Positions 16,443 to 25,589 of a stretch of 34,330 nt of DNA are shown here, piece after piece; positions within the stretch are counted from its first letter, which is position 1, and each line of letters begins with the position of its first letter. The DNA lies in the NCBI GenBank assembly GCA_013288015.1, contig JABDCR010000030.1, forward strand, positions 1 through 34,330, in the 5' to 3' direction. A model generated the notes under the pieces. That model saw only the letters and a program-made list of their open reading frames with translations, was not told the DNA's origin and ran no database searches. Made by a program: the position numbers and the translations under genes. The stretch comes from Bacteroidota bacterium. GTDB lineage: Bacteria; Bacteroidota; Bacteroidia; B-17B0; Aurantibacillaceae.

Positions 16443-17312
16443 TTAAAGAACGTTTAAAGTCTGCTCTTTAATTTTTTCAATTTCATCTTTCATTAACACT
16501 ACCAATTGTTGTATATCGGCATCGTTAGCTTTTGAGCCTATGGTGTTCACTTCGCGCCCCATTTCCTGGGCAATAAAGTTTAGCTTTCTGCCTCCGGCAA
16601 GCTCTTTAGCTGTATCTATAAAATGTTTTATGTGTGTACGAAGGCGGGTTTTCTCTTCAGTAACGTCAATTTTTTCCAAATAATATATAAGCTCTTGCTC
16701 AAAACGGTTTTTATCAATGTTTTCAGCGGCAACAAACTCAGCAATATTTTTATGTATGCGTGTTTTTATCTTTTCAATGCGTAACGGGTCGGTTACTTCA
16801 ATTTTTTCTAAATAGCTTAAAAGTAAATCTGTTCTTTTAGTAAACTCGGTTATTAAAGATTTACCTTCTGTTTTTCTAAAACTTATAACCCCTTCAGCTG
16901 CTTTTTTAAAGGTTTCTAAAAACTGCTTATATTCTTTTTCAGTAAGTGTGCTGGTAGCCGATTTTGTAACATCAGGCATGCGCATAACCAATTCAAGTAA
17001 GTTAGCGTTAGGCTCATGTACTTTTGTGGCTAATTCTTTTAGTTGATTATAATAAGCTTCGGCAAGTGGCACGTTTATTTGGGTAGATGGCTGCTCACTT
17101 CTGTAATCAACACTAACCGAAACATCAACTTTACCACGTTCAAATAATTTGGCAAGTTCGGTACGTAATTCTATTTCTTTTTCGCGATATAAACTTGGCA
17201 TACGTAAAGAGGCATCTAAGCCTTTGCTGTTAAGCGAACGAATTTCTATAGTAATGGTTTTATCTTCAAAATCTACCGAGGCTTTTCCATAACCTGTCAT
17301 TGATTGCAGCAT
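16443..17312 (-). CDS. yicC: YicC/YloC-family endoribonuclease
   Basis: The protein starts 'MLQSMTGYGKA', the hallmark N-terminus of YicC, and has 'EIRSLNSKGLDASLRMP', 'GKVDVSVSV' and the C-terminal 'GRKLNFIAQEMGREVNTIGSKAND' signature. Length from this start is 289 residues, matching the family. An ATG further upstream (17423) would add 37 residues of low-complexity sequence; I rejected it because the family begins at MLQSMTGYG and a good -7 box lies just upstream of 17312. YicC proteins are endoribonucleases implicated in RNA turnover. RNase Y, another RNA-decay enzyme, is encoded nearby on the opposite strand. Confidence 0.94.
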   Translation of the reverse strand: MLQSMTGYGKASVDFEDKTITIEIRSLNSKGLDASLRMPSLYREKEIELRTELAKLFERGKVDVSVSVDYRSEQPSTQINVPLAEAYYNQLKELATKVHEPNANLLELVMRMPDVTKSATSTLTEKEYKQFLETFKKAAEGVISFRKTEGKSLITEFTKRTDLLLSYLEKIEVTDPLRIEKIKTRIHKNIAEFVAAENIDKNRFEQELIYYLEKIDVTEEKTRLRTHIKHFIDTAKELAGGRKLNFIAQEMGREVNTIGSKANDADIQQLVVLMKDEIEKIKEQTLNVL

Positions 17313-17326
17313 ATATTTATTTTTTG

Positions 17327-17334
17327 CAAATGTA
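17327..17334 (-). promoter_or_regulatory. -7 box ahead of yicC
   Basis: TACATTTG on the minus strand matches TAnnTTTG exactly and ends 14 bases before the ATG at 17312. No TTG at the -33 distance was found. Its position inside the longer alternative reading frame supports the shorter YicC start. Confidence 0.45.
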
Positions 17335-17438
17335 TAGTAAAAGAACAATACTAACTTTTTATTGTTTAAAACAAAAATTACGGAGCTTAAAAAACGCACT
17401 TTCATTATATATTTTAGCAACAATTAATTTTTGTTCGC

Positions 17439-18782
17439 ATGGAGTATATTGATTTAAAAGAGAAATTAGAGAAACTTCTTATCGAAGATTTATCTAACCG
17501 TAATACGTTGCAGGATACACGCCGCAACTTGTTTTTAAACTCAGAAGGCACTAAGGTGCAACAACAAATTGTATCGCAAAAAGAGATTGAAATAAACAGT
17601 CTTAACATGCTTGTTGAGAAGAAAAAAAGCATTCTTCAGCAAAAAGATGATGAAATTGAAACCTTAAAGAATCAATTAAAAGAGTTTCAAGATAAAATAT
17701 CAACCATTGAATCATCTCATCAACTTGAGAAAGAAGAGATAAACTCTAAATTACAAGATACAGAAGAACTTACTAAACTTAGTATTCAAAACGAGGAGTA
17801 CACAGGAAAAATCAGGGAATTGATTTATCATATAGATAGTCAGAACACCGAAATCGAAAACCTTAAAGTACAGCTTAGTGTAAAAACCGAACTTGGCAAC
17901 AAAGCAAATGAGTTGGAAGAGAAAACAGCCGAGTTAAAAGGCATGTCGGAAAAACTTGATTTGATCAGCAATTCAGAACGTACCTTAAAGCAACTAGTAG
18001 CTTCTCAAAATTTGGATATAGAGAAACATAAAACTGAGTTAACATCGTTAAAATCTCAAACTGAAGAAATTGTAGCTGGTTGGCAACAACAACAAGAACA
18101 ATTGTTAATTGATAATGCTACCTTACAAGCAGATTACTCTACGTTATATATGCAGTATACCGAACTTCAACAAAATGCACCTATTGTTGAGGAGGTTGAA
18201 AGTGTAGTTGAAAATATACAAGCAGAAAAAGAACATTTATCAGCTGAATTACAAGCTGTTAAGCATGAGTTAGAGATGATATCGCAGCAACGCGACGAGA
18301 AAGTAGTGTTGTTGCAGTCAGAAATTGGCTCATTACAGTCTCAAATAGCTTCTTTACAAGAAGGTATTTTAGCTGAGACAGAAGAAAAACAAAACCTTAA
18401 CCTGCAATTAGAACAACTTACTTCTATTGTATCACAAAAAGAAGAAGAGTTAAACAGTACCAGTTCTGAAAAAACAGATGATGAAGCATTTATTGATAAA
18501 TTATTAAGCCAAGTAAATTTGTTAAATGAGCAAAAACACACCTTTGAAACCTTGTTTCAAACAACTGAAGCTGATTTACAGGCTGCTAATGAAACTTTAA
18601 CTAGTCTTACTCAAGTAATTGAAAGCCAAAAGAGTGCAATTTATAATTTGGAACATACTAATAAAAACATTAAATTAGCGCAAACATTAATGTTGCAGGT
18701 AAAAGATAAAACTGCGGCAAAACAGGCTATAAACGAACTGATACGTGAAATTGAAAATTGTATAGCGTTGTTAAGCGAATAA
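17439..18782 (+). CDS. Long coiled-coil protein in zapA operon
   Basis: I do not recognise a named family. The 447-residue product has no signal peptide or membrane helix and is almost wholly predicted coiled coil: Glu, Gln, Lys, Leu and Ser dominate, with heptad-like leucines from about residue 45 to 425 and very few glycines or prolines. The first 40 residues ('MEYIDLKEKLEKLLIEDLSN') and the last 25 ('KTAAKQAINELIREIENCIA') look like short non-repetitive end caps. It is eleven bases upstream of zapA. In other lineages ZapA works with a coiled-coil partner (ZapB in Enterobacteria, ZauP in Caulobacter), so a division-ring scaffold role is the best guess, inferred from context only. Confidence 0.8.
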   Translation: MEYIDLKEKLEKLLIEDLSNRNTLQDTRRNLFLNSEGTKVQQQIVSQKEIEINSLNMLVEKKKSILQQKDDEIETLKNQLKEFQDKISTIESSHQLEKEEINSKLQDTEELTKLSIQNEEYTGKIRELIYHIDSQNTEIENLKVQLSVKTELGNKANELEEKTAELKGMSEKLDLISNSERTLKQLVASQNLDIEKHKTELTSLKSQTEEIVAGWQQQQEQLLIDNATLQADYSTLYMQYTELQQNAPIVEEVESVVENIQAEKEHLSAELQAVKHELEMISQQRDEKVVLLQSEIGSLQSQIASLQEGILAETEEKQNLNLQLEQLTSIVSQKEEELNSTSSEKTDDEAFIDKLLSQVNLLNEQKHTFETLFQTTEADLQAANETLTSLTQVIESQKSAIYNLEHTNKNIKLAQTLMLQVKDKTAAKQAINELIREIENCIALLSE

Positions 18783-18793
18783 AAAATAAGTAA

Positions 18794-19096
18794 ATGATGG
18801 GTAAAACTTCGGTAAACATAACAATAGCAGGATTAAGTTACCAGCTTACGTTAGATGCAGCAGACCATGATATGGTTCAGCAAGCATCCACATTTATTAA
18901 TGAACATATTTCTGAATTTGAAAAAAATTATCCCGTTAAAGAAAAACGTGACCTTCTTGCCATGGTTAGCCTTCAAATGGTAACCGAACTGCTAAAAACT
19001 AAGCAACAGCAAGCCTCAGAGATACACCGCTTACAAACGCTTTTAGACGAACTTAATAGTATGGTAGAAAACCATGCTAAAAAAGTACAGGCTTAA
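18794..19096 (+). CDS. zapA: Cell-division protein ZapA
   Basis: At 100 residues the protein has the ZapA pattern: an N-terminal beta hairpin ('VNITIAGLSYQL') followed by a helix with 'ADHDMVQQASTFINEHISEF', then a long helix ('RDLLAMVSLQMVTELL') and a coiled-coil tail. ZapA bundles and stabilises FtsZ filaments at the division site in the cytoplasm. ATG codons at 18794 and 18797 are both possible (MMGK or MGK). It sits between the coiled-coil gene and rny. Confidence 0.92.
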   Translation: MMGKTSVNITIAGLSYQLTLDAADHDMVQQASTFINEHISEFEKNYPVKEKRDLLAMVSLQMVTELLKTKQQQASEIHRLQTLLDELNSMVENHAKKVQA

Positions 19097-19147
19097 AAAC
19101 AATTTCTTTTTCGTATGGTTTGGTTTGTAGCCACAAACTAAATATAT

Positions 19148-20701
19148 ATGAACATAATTATAGCCATCATTGCCATATCAGTAGCCTTAGTAGGCGGACT
19201 GGTTATTGGGTTTATCCTCGCTAATTCTCGCCTAAATAAAAGCGGTCAGCAAGAAAAAGATAACCTTATTAAGGAAGCCGAGTTAAAAAACGAAGCTGTT
19301 AAACAGGAAAAAATACTTCAGGCAAAAGAGAAATTCTTTCAGTTAAAAACCCAGCACGATAAACAAGTAACTGAAAAAAATCAAGAACTTCAGAAAAGGG
19401 AAACTAACATTAAGCAAAAGGAAACTGATCTTAACAAAAAGAACGAAGAAGCTAATCGTAAGCAACAGGATGCGGATAAGATTAAAGCCCAGGTTACTCA
19501 GCAATTAGAAGTCATTAATAAGAAGCAAGAAGAGGTTGATAAAGCACATGTAAAACAAGTGCAACAATTAGAAGCAATTTCTGGTTTACGTGCAGCTGAA
19601 GCGAAAGAACAGCTAATTGAAACCATTAAAGGCGAGGCTAAAACTGAGGCTATGAGTTATGTTAAAGACATAATGGACGAGGCTAAAATTAACGCCAATA
19701 AAGAAGCCAAAAAGATAGTTATACAAGCCTTACAACGAGTGGGAGCAGAGCATGCTGTTGAGAATTCAGTTACTGTTTTCCATATTGAGGGTGATGAAAT
19801 GAAAGGTCGTATTATTGGTAGAGAAGGCCGTAATATACGTGCCTTTGAAGCTGCAACAGGTGTTGAGGTTATTATTGATGACACCCCTGAGGCAATTATA
19901 TTTAGTTGTTTCGACCCAATTCGTCGTGAAATTGCCCGTTTGGCTATGCATCAATTAGCGTTAGACGGACGCATACATCCGGCTCGTATTGAAGAGGTGG
20001 TTGAAAAAGTTAAAAAGCAAATTGAAGAAGAAATTATTGAAACAGGTAAACGTACTTGTATTGACTTAGGAATTCATGCTTTGCATCCTGAACTACTTCG
20101 TCATGTTGGTAAAATGAAATATCGTTCATCTTACGGACAAAACTTATTACAACATAGCCGCGAGGTTGCAAACCTTTGCGCTGTTATGGCTGCCGAAATG
20201 GGCTTAGACCCTAAAATGGCAAAACGTGCCGGTTTATTACATGATATAGGTAAAGTAGCTGATGAAGAGCTAGAACTTCCGCACGCTATTTATGGTATGA
20301 AATTGGCTGAAAAATATAAAGAGAAGCCTGAAATTTGTAATGCTATTGGTGCCCACCATGATGAGATTGAGATGACGACCATGTTATCACCAATTGTTCA
20401 AATATGTGATGCTATAAGTGGTGCTCGTCCGGGCGCACGCAGAGAGATGGCAGAGCAGTATATGAAACGTTTAAAAGATTTAGAAAACGTTGCCCTATCT
20501 TATCCAGGTGTTGAAAAAACTTATGCTATACAGGCAGGAAGAGAATTACGTGTTTTGGTTTCATCTGATAAAGTAACCGACCAAAATGCAGAGAAACTGG
20601 CATTTGAAATTTCGCAAAAAATACAAACTGAAATGACCTACCCTGGTCAGGTAAAGGTTACTGTTATTCGCGAAACAAGAGCTACCAGTTACGCTAAATA
20701 G
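19148..20701 (+). CDS. rny: Ribonuclease Y
   Basis: The 517-residue enzyme has an N-terminal membrane anchor (about 3-25), a charged coiled coil (about 30-150), a KH RNA-binding domain with '[10 protein letters not shown]' (about 220-229), and an HD hydrolase domain with 'LLHDIGK' at H365-D366 preceded by '[17 protein letters not shown]'. It cleaves single-stranded mRNA at the inner membrane face and starts bulk mRNA decay. Length matches the family. It lies 51 bases after zapA; that gap holds only a 6-bp inverted repeat and could contain a weak promoter. A hairpin terminator follows its stop. Confidence 0.97.
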   Translation: MNIIIAIIAISVALVGGLVIGFILANSRLNKSGQQEKDNLIKEAELKNEAVKQEKILQAKEKFFQLKTQHDKQVTEKNQELQKRETNIKQKETDLNKKNEEANRKQQDADKIKAQVTQQLEVINKKQEEVDKAHVKQVQQLEAISGLRAAEAKEQLIETIKGEAKTEAMSYVKDIMDEAKINANKEAKKIVIQALQRVGAEHAVENSVTVFHIEGDEMKGRIIGREGRNIRAFEAATGVEVIIDDTPEAIIFSCFDPIRREIARLAMHQLALDGRIHPARIEEVVEKVKKQIEEEIIETGKRTCIDLGIHALHPELLRHVGKMKYRSSYGQNLLQHSREVANLCAVMAAEMGLDPKMAKRAGLLHDIGKVADEELELPHAIYGMKLAEKYKEKPEICNAIGAHHDEIEMTTMLSPIVQICDAISGARPGARREMAEQYMKRLKDLENVALSYPGVEKTYAIQAGRELRVLVSSDKVTDQNAEKLAFEISQKIQTEMTYPGQVKVTVIRETRATSYAK

Positions 20702-20721
20702 ATAGTTGAAGATTAAAATTT

Positions 20722-20751
20722 AAATCCTCCTTGTTTTCAAGGGGGATTTTT
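20722..20751. terminator. Rho-independent terminator after rny
   Basis: A 12-bp stem (20722-20733 with 20738-20749, one G-T wobble) with a TTTT loop is followed by a short T run to 20751. The A run on the left arm means it may also serve the convergent anmK transcript. Confidence 0.8.
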
Positions 20752-20761
20752 GTTATGGGGT

Positions 20762-21832
20762 TTAACCTTTATATAAAGCACCGCCACAGTTATTTTTACT
20801 GGCTCCGGTAACTTGCTTTAAGCAATTAGTTTCGTTACGTAAACGCAACACACCTAAAAAAGCAAATATTAAGGCTTCTTTAAACTGTATAGTTTTATCA
20901 TCGGGTAAAATTAGCTGGCAAGTAGTGGTGTAATGTTTTATCCGTTCTATAAAATAAGTGTTATAAGCCCCGCCGCCTGTTATCAGCACATTTTTAATAT
21001 TGAAATAATTTAACACCTTTGCTGTTTGAAAAGCGCTATGTTCAACTGCTGTTGCCAGTTTATCGCTTAATGAAATGGATTCATTTTCTAATAAAGAAAT
21101 TACTTTTTCATCAATCCACTCTCTGCCTAATGATTTGGCTTTAAAATTTTTATAGAAGGAAAGGGCATTTAATTTTTTTAGTAATGCTTGATTAACTGTT
21201 CCTTTAGCAGCAAGTTTACCGCCTTTATCATAAGGCATCCCACCCTTATTAGCATAAAAATTAAATACCAAATTTGTCGGACAAATATCAAAAGCTAAAC
21301 GTTGTTTTTTATGTGTAAAGGATATGTTTGCAATGCCACCAATATTTAAGCAAGCATCATAATCAGTAAAAAGTAAATCATCGCCAATGGGCACTAAAGG
21401 AGCTCCCTGTCCTCCAAGGGCAACATCAGTACTTCTAAAGTCGCAGGCAGTTGTAATGCCGGTTAACGCCGCTAAAGCAGCTCCATCTCCCATTTGGCAA
21501 GTAAAGCTATTTTGTGGCTGATGAAATATAGTTTGCCCGTGTGAAGCAATTAAATTTACTTTATGCTTTTTTACCTTTAAAAACTGATTAACTGTTTGTG
21601 CCGAAAATCTCCCAAAATCAACATGCAGTTTCCAAAACTCTTGAGCATTCAGTAAGTGAGCCTTTTGTAGTTTTTCTTTCCATGTTTTATTGTAGGCAAA
21701 TGTTTTTGCTTCAATAATTTTATAAGCCCATTTGTTTTTATTTTTTGTAAACGTACATAAAGCAACATCAAGCCCATCAAGCGATGTACCACTCATTAAA
21801 CCAATAACTGTATAGGTGTTTTTTAATTCCAT
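20762..21832 (-). CDS. anmK: Anhydro-N-acetylmuramic acid kinase
   Basis: AnmK phosphorylates 1,6-anhydro-MurNAc, released during cell-wall turnover, to MurNAc-6-phosphate in the cytoplasm. The ATP-binding 'GLMSGTSLDG' (11-20), 'SHGQTIFHQP' (98-106), 'MGDGAALA', 'DFRSTDVALGGQGAPLVP' (131-148) and 'NIGGIANIS' (163-171) are all present, and the length (356) is normal. It is six bases after the FAD-dehydrogenase gene, so it is the last gene of the porT operon; no MurQ etherase gene is adjacent. Confidence 0.96.
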   Translation of the reverse strand: MELKNTYTVIGLMSGTSLDGLDVALCTFTKNKNKWAYKIIEAKTFAYNKTWKEKLQKAHLLNAQEFWKLHVDFGRFSAQTVNQFLKVKKHKVNLIASHGQTIFHQPQNSFTCQMGDGAALAALTGITTACDFRSTDVALGGQGAPLVPIGDDLLFTDYDACLNIGGIANISFTHKKQRLAFDICPTNLVFNFYANKGGMPYDKGGKLAAKGTVNQALLKKLNALSFYKNFKAKSLGREWIDEKVISLLENESISLSDKLATAVEHSAFQTAKVLNYFNIKNVLITGGGAYNTYFIERIKHYTTTCQLILPDDKTIQFKEALIFAFLGVLRLRNETNCLKQVTGASKNNCGGALYKG

Positions 21833-21838
21833 TAATTA

Positions 21839-23422
21839 CTATGAAATTAATTTAAAAATTTCGTTTACACAACGTTCTCCATCCATCGCTGCTGAAACAA
21901 TCCCTCCTGCATAACCAGCACCTTCTCCACAAGGATATAAACCTTTTATCTGTGTATGCTGGCAAGTCTCTTTATCTCTTGGTATACGAACGGGAGTTGA
22001 GGTTCTTGATTCCACTCCCACAATAACAGCTTCATTGGTTAAATAACCTTTCATTTTAGCGCCAAAGTTTTTAAAACCTTCTTGTAAAGTTTTACCAATT
22101 ATGTTACCTAAAACAGGCAACATAGATACACTGGTTATGCCGGGTTGATAAGAGCAATTGGGTAGGGTATAGCTTGTTTTATTTTCAATAAAATCTATCA
22201 AACGTTGGGCAGGGGCAGTTTGTGTTTTACCACCGGCAAGCCAAGCTTTATGTTCTAATTGCTGCTGTAAGGCAAGTGCAGCTAAGTTTTTTTGTTTGTC
22301 AAAACCCTTCCAATCACCAGTATCTAATCCAACTACAATTCCTGAATTTGCATAAGGGTTATTGCGCTTAGATGGGCTCCAGCCATTAGTTACAACTTCT
22401 TCGACATCGGTTGCACAAGGGGCTATAATGCCACCCGGACACATACAAAAAGAATACACGCCTTTACCGTTTACCTGATTTACTAAACTGTATGATGCCG
22501 CGGGCAAAAACTCGCGTACATTTTTTAGTTGATTAATATTACAATGATACTGTATGCTATCAATAATTTCTTGTGGATGTTCAACCCTAACACCCATAGC
22601 AAAGGGCTTAGCTTCAATAGCTATGTTTTTATCATTTAGTAAATAGTATATATCTCTGGCACTATGCCCGGTAGCTAAAATCAAATAATCAGTTTGGTGG
22701 TTGGTAGTTTTATTTGTCTCAAAGTTAGAAACCTCGATAGATTTTATTTGCTGTTTTTCAATAATAACATCAGTAAGCTTCGCATTAAAATGAATTTCCC
22801 CACCAAAATCTATAATTGTTTGCCTAATGGTTTCAATTATTTTTGGTAGTTTATTAGTGCCAATGTGCGGATGCGCATCAACCAAAATTGTTTTATCTGC
22901 CCCATGAAAAACTAAGGCTTTCAGTATTTTAATTACATCACCTCGTTTTGATGAACGGGTATATAATTTACCATCACTATATGTTCCTGCACCACCTTCA
23001 CCAAAACAATAATTACTTTCGGGGTTTACTATATGTTCTTTATTTAAAACGGCTAAATCTCTACGACGTGTTTTTACATCTTTACCACGTTCAAAAATAA
23101 TGGGTTTTAAACCTAACTCTAAACAACGCAAAGCAGCAAACAGCCCTGCCGGACCTGCACCTATAATAACTACATATTTTTTATCAGATACGTTTTTATA
23201 GGCAGCTTTAATTTCTTCTTCCTGTAACGGCTCATTAACAAAGGCTTGCAGCGTTACATTTACCTTAACGTTTCTTTGACGAGAATCTATCGAGCGCTTT
23301 TGTAAAATAATGTGCAGTTCATCTTTTTCTAAAAGAGCTAATTCTAAGCGAACCTTGTGTTTAATTTCATTTTCAGAGAATGCTTCCGAAGGAGAAAGCG
23401 ACAGATTAAGAGAACTAATCAT
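21839..23422 (-). CDS. FAD-dependent dehydrogenase, COG2509 type
   Basis: This 527-residue cytoplasmic protein has a short alpha/beta N-terminal domain (about 1-65), then an FAD-binding Rossmann fold with 'VVIIGAGPAGLFAAL' (84-98) and E111 binding the ribose. Family-specific segments 'NYCFGEGGAGTYSDGKLYTR' and 'CMCPGGIIAPCATD' follow, and near the C-terminus 'CGEGAGYAGGIVSAAMDG'. Members of this set are widespread flavoproteins with no agreed reaction. The start overlaps the stop of porT by four bases (ATGA), so translation is coupled. No partner reductase is adjacent. Confidence 0.88.
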   Translation of the reverse strand: MISSLNLSLSPSEAFSENEIKHKVRLELALLEKDELHIILQKRSIDSRQRNVKVNVTLQAFVNEPLQEEEIKAAYKNVSDKKYVVIIGAGPAGLFAALRCLELGLKPIIFERGKDVKTRRRDLAVLNKEHIVNPESNYCFGEGGAGTYSDGKLYTRSSKRGDVIKILKALVFHGADKTILVDAHPHIGTNKLPKIIETIRQTIIDFGGEIHFNAKLTDVIIEKQQIKSIEVSNFETNKTTNHQTDYLILATGHSARDIYYLLNDKNIAIEAKPFAMGVRVEHPQEIIDSIQYHCNINQLKNVREFLPAASYSLVNQVNGKGVYSFCMCPGGIIAPCATDVEEVVTNGWSPSKRNNPYANSGIVVGLDTGDWKGFDKQKNLAALALQQQLEHKAWLAGGKTQTAPAQRLIDFIENKTSYTLPNCSYQPGITSVSMLPVLGNIIGKTLQEGFKNFGAKMKGYLTNEAVIVGVESRTSTPVRIPRDKETCQHTQIKGLYPCGEGAGYAGGIVSAAMDGERCVNEIFKLIS

Positions 23423-24186
23423 CCTTCAAATGTTATACTGATTAAAAAAACATGTGAGTTTAATTTGTTAATGGGGGTGGTAAACTCAGTGTTATCTTTA
23501 ATTAAAATATTTTGTAAACCAGTACTCATTTTCATTTCTATGGCAAATTTAAAATAAGGGAAGTAAAAATCTACTCCACCGCCTGCGTCAAAATAATAGT
23601 CGGTTTGCTTTAAACGCACTACATCAGCATTGGCTTGGTCTTTTTTTCCGGAAGCTAAATCAATGCTATAGGTAGCGCCACTAATAACATATACCCCAAA
23701 ATTGCGTATGCGTTTTGATTGTAATTTTACATTAAGTGGCAATAAAATAAATGCTGATTCTGTTTTTCTAGTTGCGGTAAATGAAGTTACGGGATTATTA
23801 CTTATTACATCAAAATTATAAAACAGTGTACGTGATGCGAAAGACACGCCTGGTAAAAAACGAAGTCTTACATAATTATGGATTTTAAAATCAACAATAA
23901 TTCCTAAGTTAAAACCCGGATCGGCCTTGCTTGTAATTGATTTAAGTTTTAAAGTTTCGCTTGGATATCTAATAGAATCTTTTAAATTCTCATACAATTG
24001 AGAGTTTGGAATAGTATGAATTCTAAAATCAGTTTGATTATAACCTAAACTAAAACCAAAATGTAAACGTCGATGATAAAATGTAGGCAGATTTAAACCT
24101 CTTTCTGTTATGGGTTGTGCAAAGGCAGATACAAAAAACAGGAAAACAAAGGCAAGAAAAAACAATTTCGTGCGATTGTAAACCAA
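23419..24186 (-). CDS. porT: PorT-like type IX secretion outer-membrane protein
   Basis: The sequence fits PorT, a beta-barrel protein needed for type IX secretion and gliding: 'RRLHFGFSLGYNQTDFRI', 'PGFNLGIIVDFKI', 'LRFLPGVSFASR', 'FILLPLNVKLQSKRI', 'YSIDLAS' and the barrel end 'NSHVFLISITFEG' are all as expected. No ATG is available. TTG at 24225 would give 268 residues with an unusually long charged start; TTG at 24186 gives about 255 residues and a normal signal peptide ('LFFLAFVFLFFVSAFAQ'), so I prefer it. It heads the PorT-FAD dehydrogenase-AnmK operon. The type IX cargo gene at 13365-15326 shows the pathway is relevant. Confidence 0.88.
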   Translation of the reverse strand: MVYNRTKLFFLAFVFLFFVSAFAQPITERGLNLPTFYHRRLHFGFSLGYNQTDFRIHTIPNSQLYENLKDSIRYPSETLKLKSITSKADPGFNLGIIVDFKIHNYVRLRFLPGVSFASRTLFYNFDVISNNPVTSFTATRKTESAFILLPLNVKLQSKRIRNFGVYVISGATYSIDLASGKKDQANADVVRLKQTDYYFDAGGGVDFYFPYFKFAIEMKMSTGLQNILIKDNTEFTTPINKLNSHVFLISITFEG

Positions 24187-24278
24187 GGGTGTTAAGTTAG
24201 TTTTTATGAAATTTTTAGCCTGCAAACGTTTACAAAATAACGAAAAATTAGTTGTTTTATTGTAAAGAGGGAAAAGTG

Positions 24279-25478
24279 TTAAACGGCAGCTTTAATTGCC
24301 CCTAACTCTTTACCAACTTTAGCAAAGGCAACTAATGCTTTATCTAAGTGTTCTTTTTCATGTCCGGCAGATATTTGCACACGAATACGGGCTTGCTCTT
24401 TAGGCACAACCGGATAGAAAAAACCGGTTACATAAATGCCTTCTGCCAATAATTTTTCAGCAAAGGTTTGAGCCAGTTTTGCATCATACAGCATGATAGG
24501 CACAATAGCACTATCCCCATTCTTAAATTCTAAGCCAACTTCTTTAATGCCTTTTTTAAAGTAATTAATGTTCCACTCTAATTTATCACGTAAAGTGGTG
24601 GTCTCACTTAACATATCAAACACGGCAATAGATGCCCCCACAATGTGCGGAGCTAATGAATTTGAGAACAAATACGGGCGAGAACGCTGACGAAGAATTT
24701 CAATAACTTCTTTTTTACCGGTGGTAAACCCCCCCATAGCACCGCCTAAAGCTTTGCCAAGTGTTCCAGTAATAATGTCTACACGGTTCATTACATTTTT
24801 TAACTCAACCGTACCACGCCCGGTTTTACCAATAAAGCCAGTAGCATGGCTTTCATCAACCATTACCATAACATTGTACTTATCGGCTAAATCACAAATT
24901 TTATCAAGCGGAGCCACAAAACCATCCATGCTAAAAACACCATCGGTAACAATTAGCTTGAAACGGTTTGATTGTGTTTTTTTCAATTGATCTTCTAAAT
25001 CGGCCATATCGCAGTTTTTGTAACGGTAACGCTGTGCTTTACATAAACGTACCCCATCAATAATGCTGGCATGGTTTAACTCGTCAGAGATGATAGCGTC
25101 TTCCTCACCCAATAAAGGCTCAAATACACCGCCGTTAGCATCAAAACAAGCGGCATATAAAATGGTATCTTCTTGGCGCAAAAAATCTGCAATCTTTTTT
25201 TCTAATATTTTATGAATGTCTTGTGTGCCACATATAAAACGCACCGATGACATGCCATAACCGTGTGTATCTAATGTTTTGTGAGCAGCCTCAATAACCT
25301 TTGGATGCGAGGATAAGCCTAAATAATTATTAGCACAAAAAATAATAACCTCTTTTCCGTTCGCCAGTTTAACTGCTGCGCCTTGCTCGGATGCAATAAT
25401 GCGTTCGCGTTTAAATAAACCGTTATTTTCAATAGCAGTTAGCTCGGTTTGCAGGTGTTGTATAAATGCTTTAGACAT
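24279..25478 (-). CDS. kbl: Glycine C-acetyltransferase (2-amino-3-ketobutyrate CoA ligase)
   Basis: Kbl joins acetyl-CoA and glycine, or runs in reverse in threonine breakdown. The 399-residue protein has the alpha-oxoamine synthase fold with 'CANNYLGLSSHP' (48-59), H137 in 'ELNHASI', D208 in 'VDESHATG' and the PLP lysine K242 in 'GTLGKALGG'. It aligns in length and residue positions with E. coli Kbl (K244). Threonine dehydrogenase is not adjacent. Serine palmitoyltransferase and BioF share this fold, but the sequence blocks look most like Kbl. Confidence 0.93.
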   Translation of the reverse strand: MSKAFIQHLQTELTAIENNGLFKRERIIASEQGAAVKLANGKEVIIFCANNYLGLSSHPKVIEAAHKTLDTHGYGMSSVRFICGTQDIHKILEKKIADFLRQEDTILYAACFDANGGVFEPLLGEEDAIISDELNHASIIDGVRLCKAQRYRYKNCDMADLEDQLKKTQSNRFKLIVTDGVFSMDGFVAPLDKICDLADKYNVMVMVDESHATGFIGKTGRGTVELKNVMNRVDIITGTLGKALGGAMGGFTTGKKEVIEILRQRSRPYLFSNSLAPHIVGASIAVFDMLSETTTLRDKLEWNINYFKKGIKEVGLEFKNGDSAIVPIMLYDAKLAQTFAEKLLAEGIYVTGFFYPVVPKEQARIRVQISAGHEKEHLDKALVAFAKVGKELGAIKAAV

Positions 25479-25540
25479 GATTTTATTTTTTGCGAATATC
25501 GTAAAAAGATTGCGTGTTTTCTTAGCTTAATTTCAACCAT

Positions 25541-25569
25541 AAAAAAAGCCTTTCAACGAAAGGCTTTTT
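25541..25569 (-). terminator. Terminator after tig
   Basis: A 12-bp stem (25543-25554 with 25558-25569) with an AAC loop is followed on the minus strand by a run of seven T's. It sits between the tig stop and kbl, separating the two genes. Confidence 0.85.
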
Positions 25570-25589
25570 GTTAATTATGTTAGCTATAC

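Noticed and set aside
17313-17423. Longer N-terminus of YicC starting at 17423
   Set aside because: The first 37 residues are low-complexity and the family starts at MLQSMTGYG. A -7 box lies inside the extension.
19097-19147. 6S RNA gene between zapA and rny, as zapA is next to 6S RNA in some bacteria
   Set aside because: The gap is only 51 bases, with just a 6-bp inverted repeat at 19123-19138, too short for 6S RNA.
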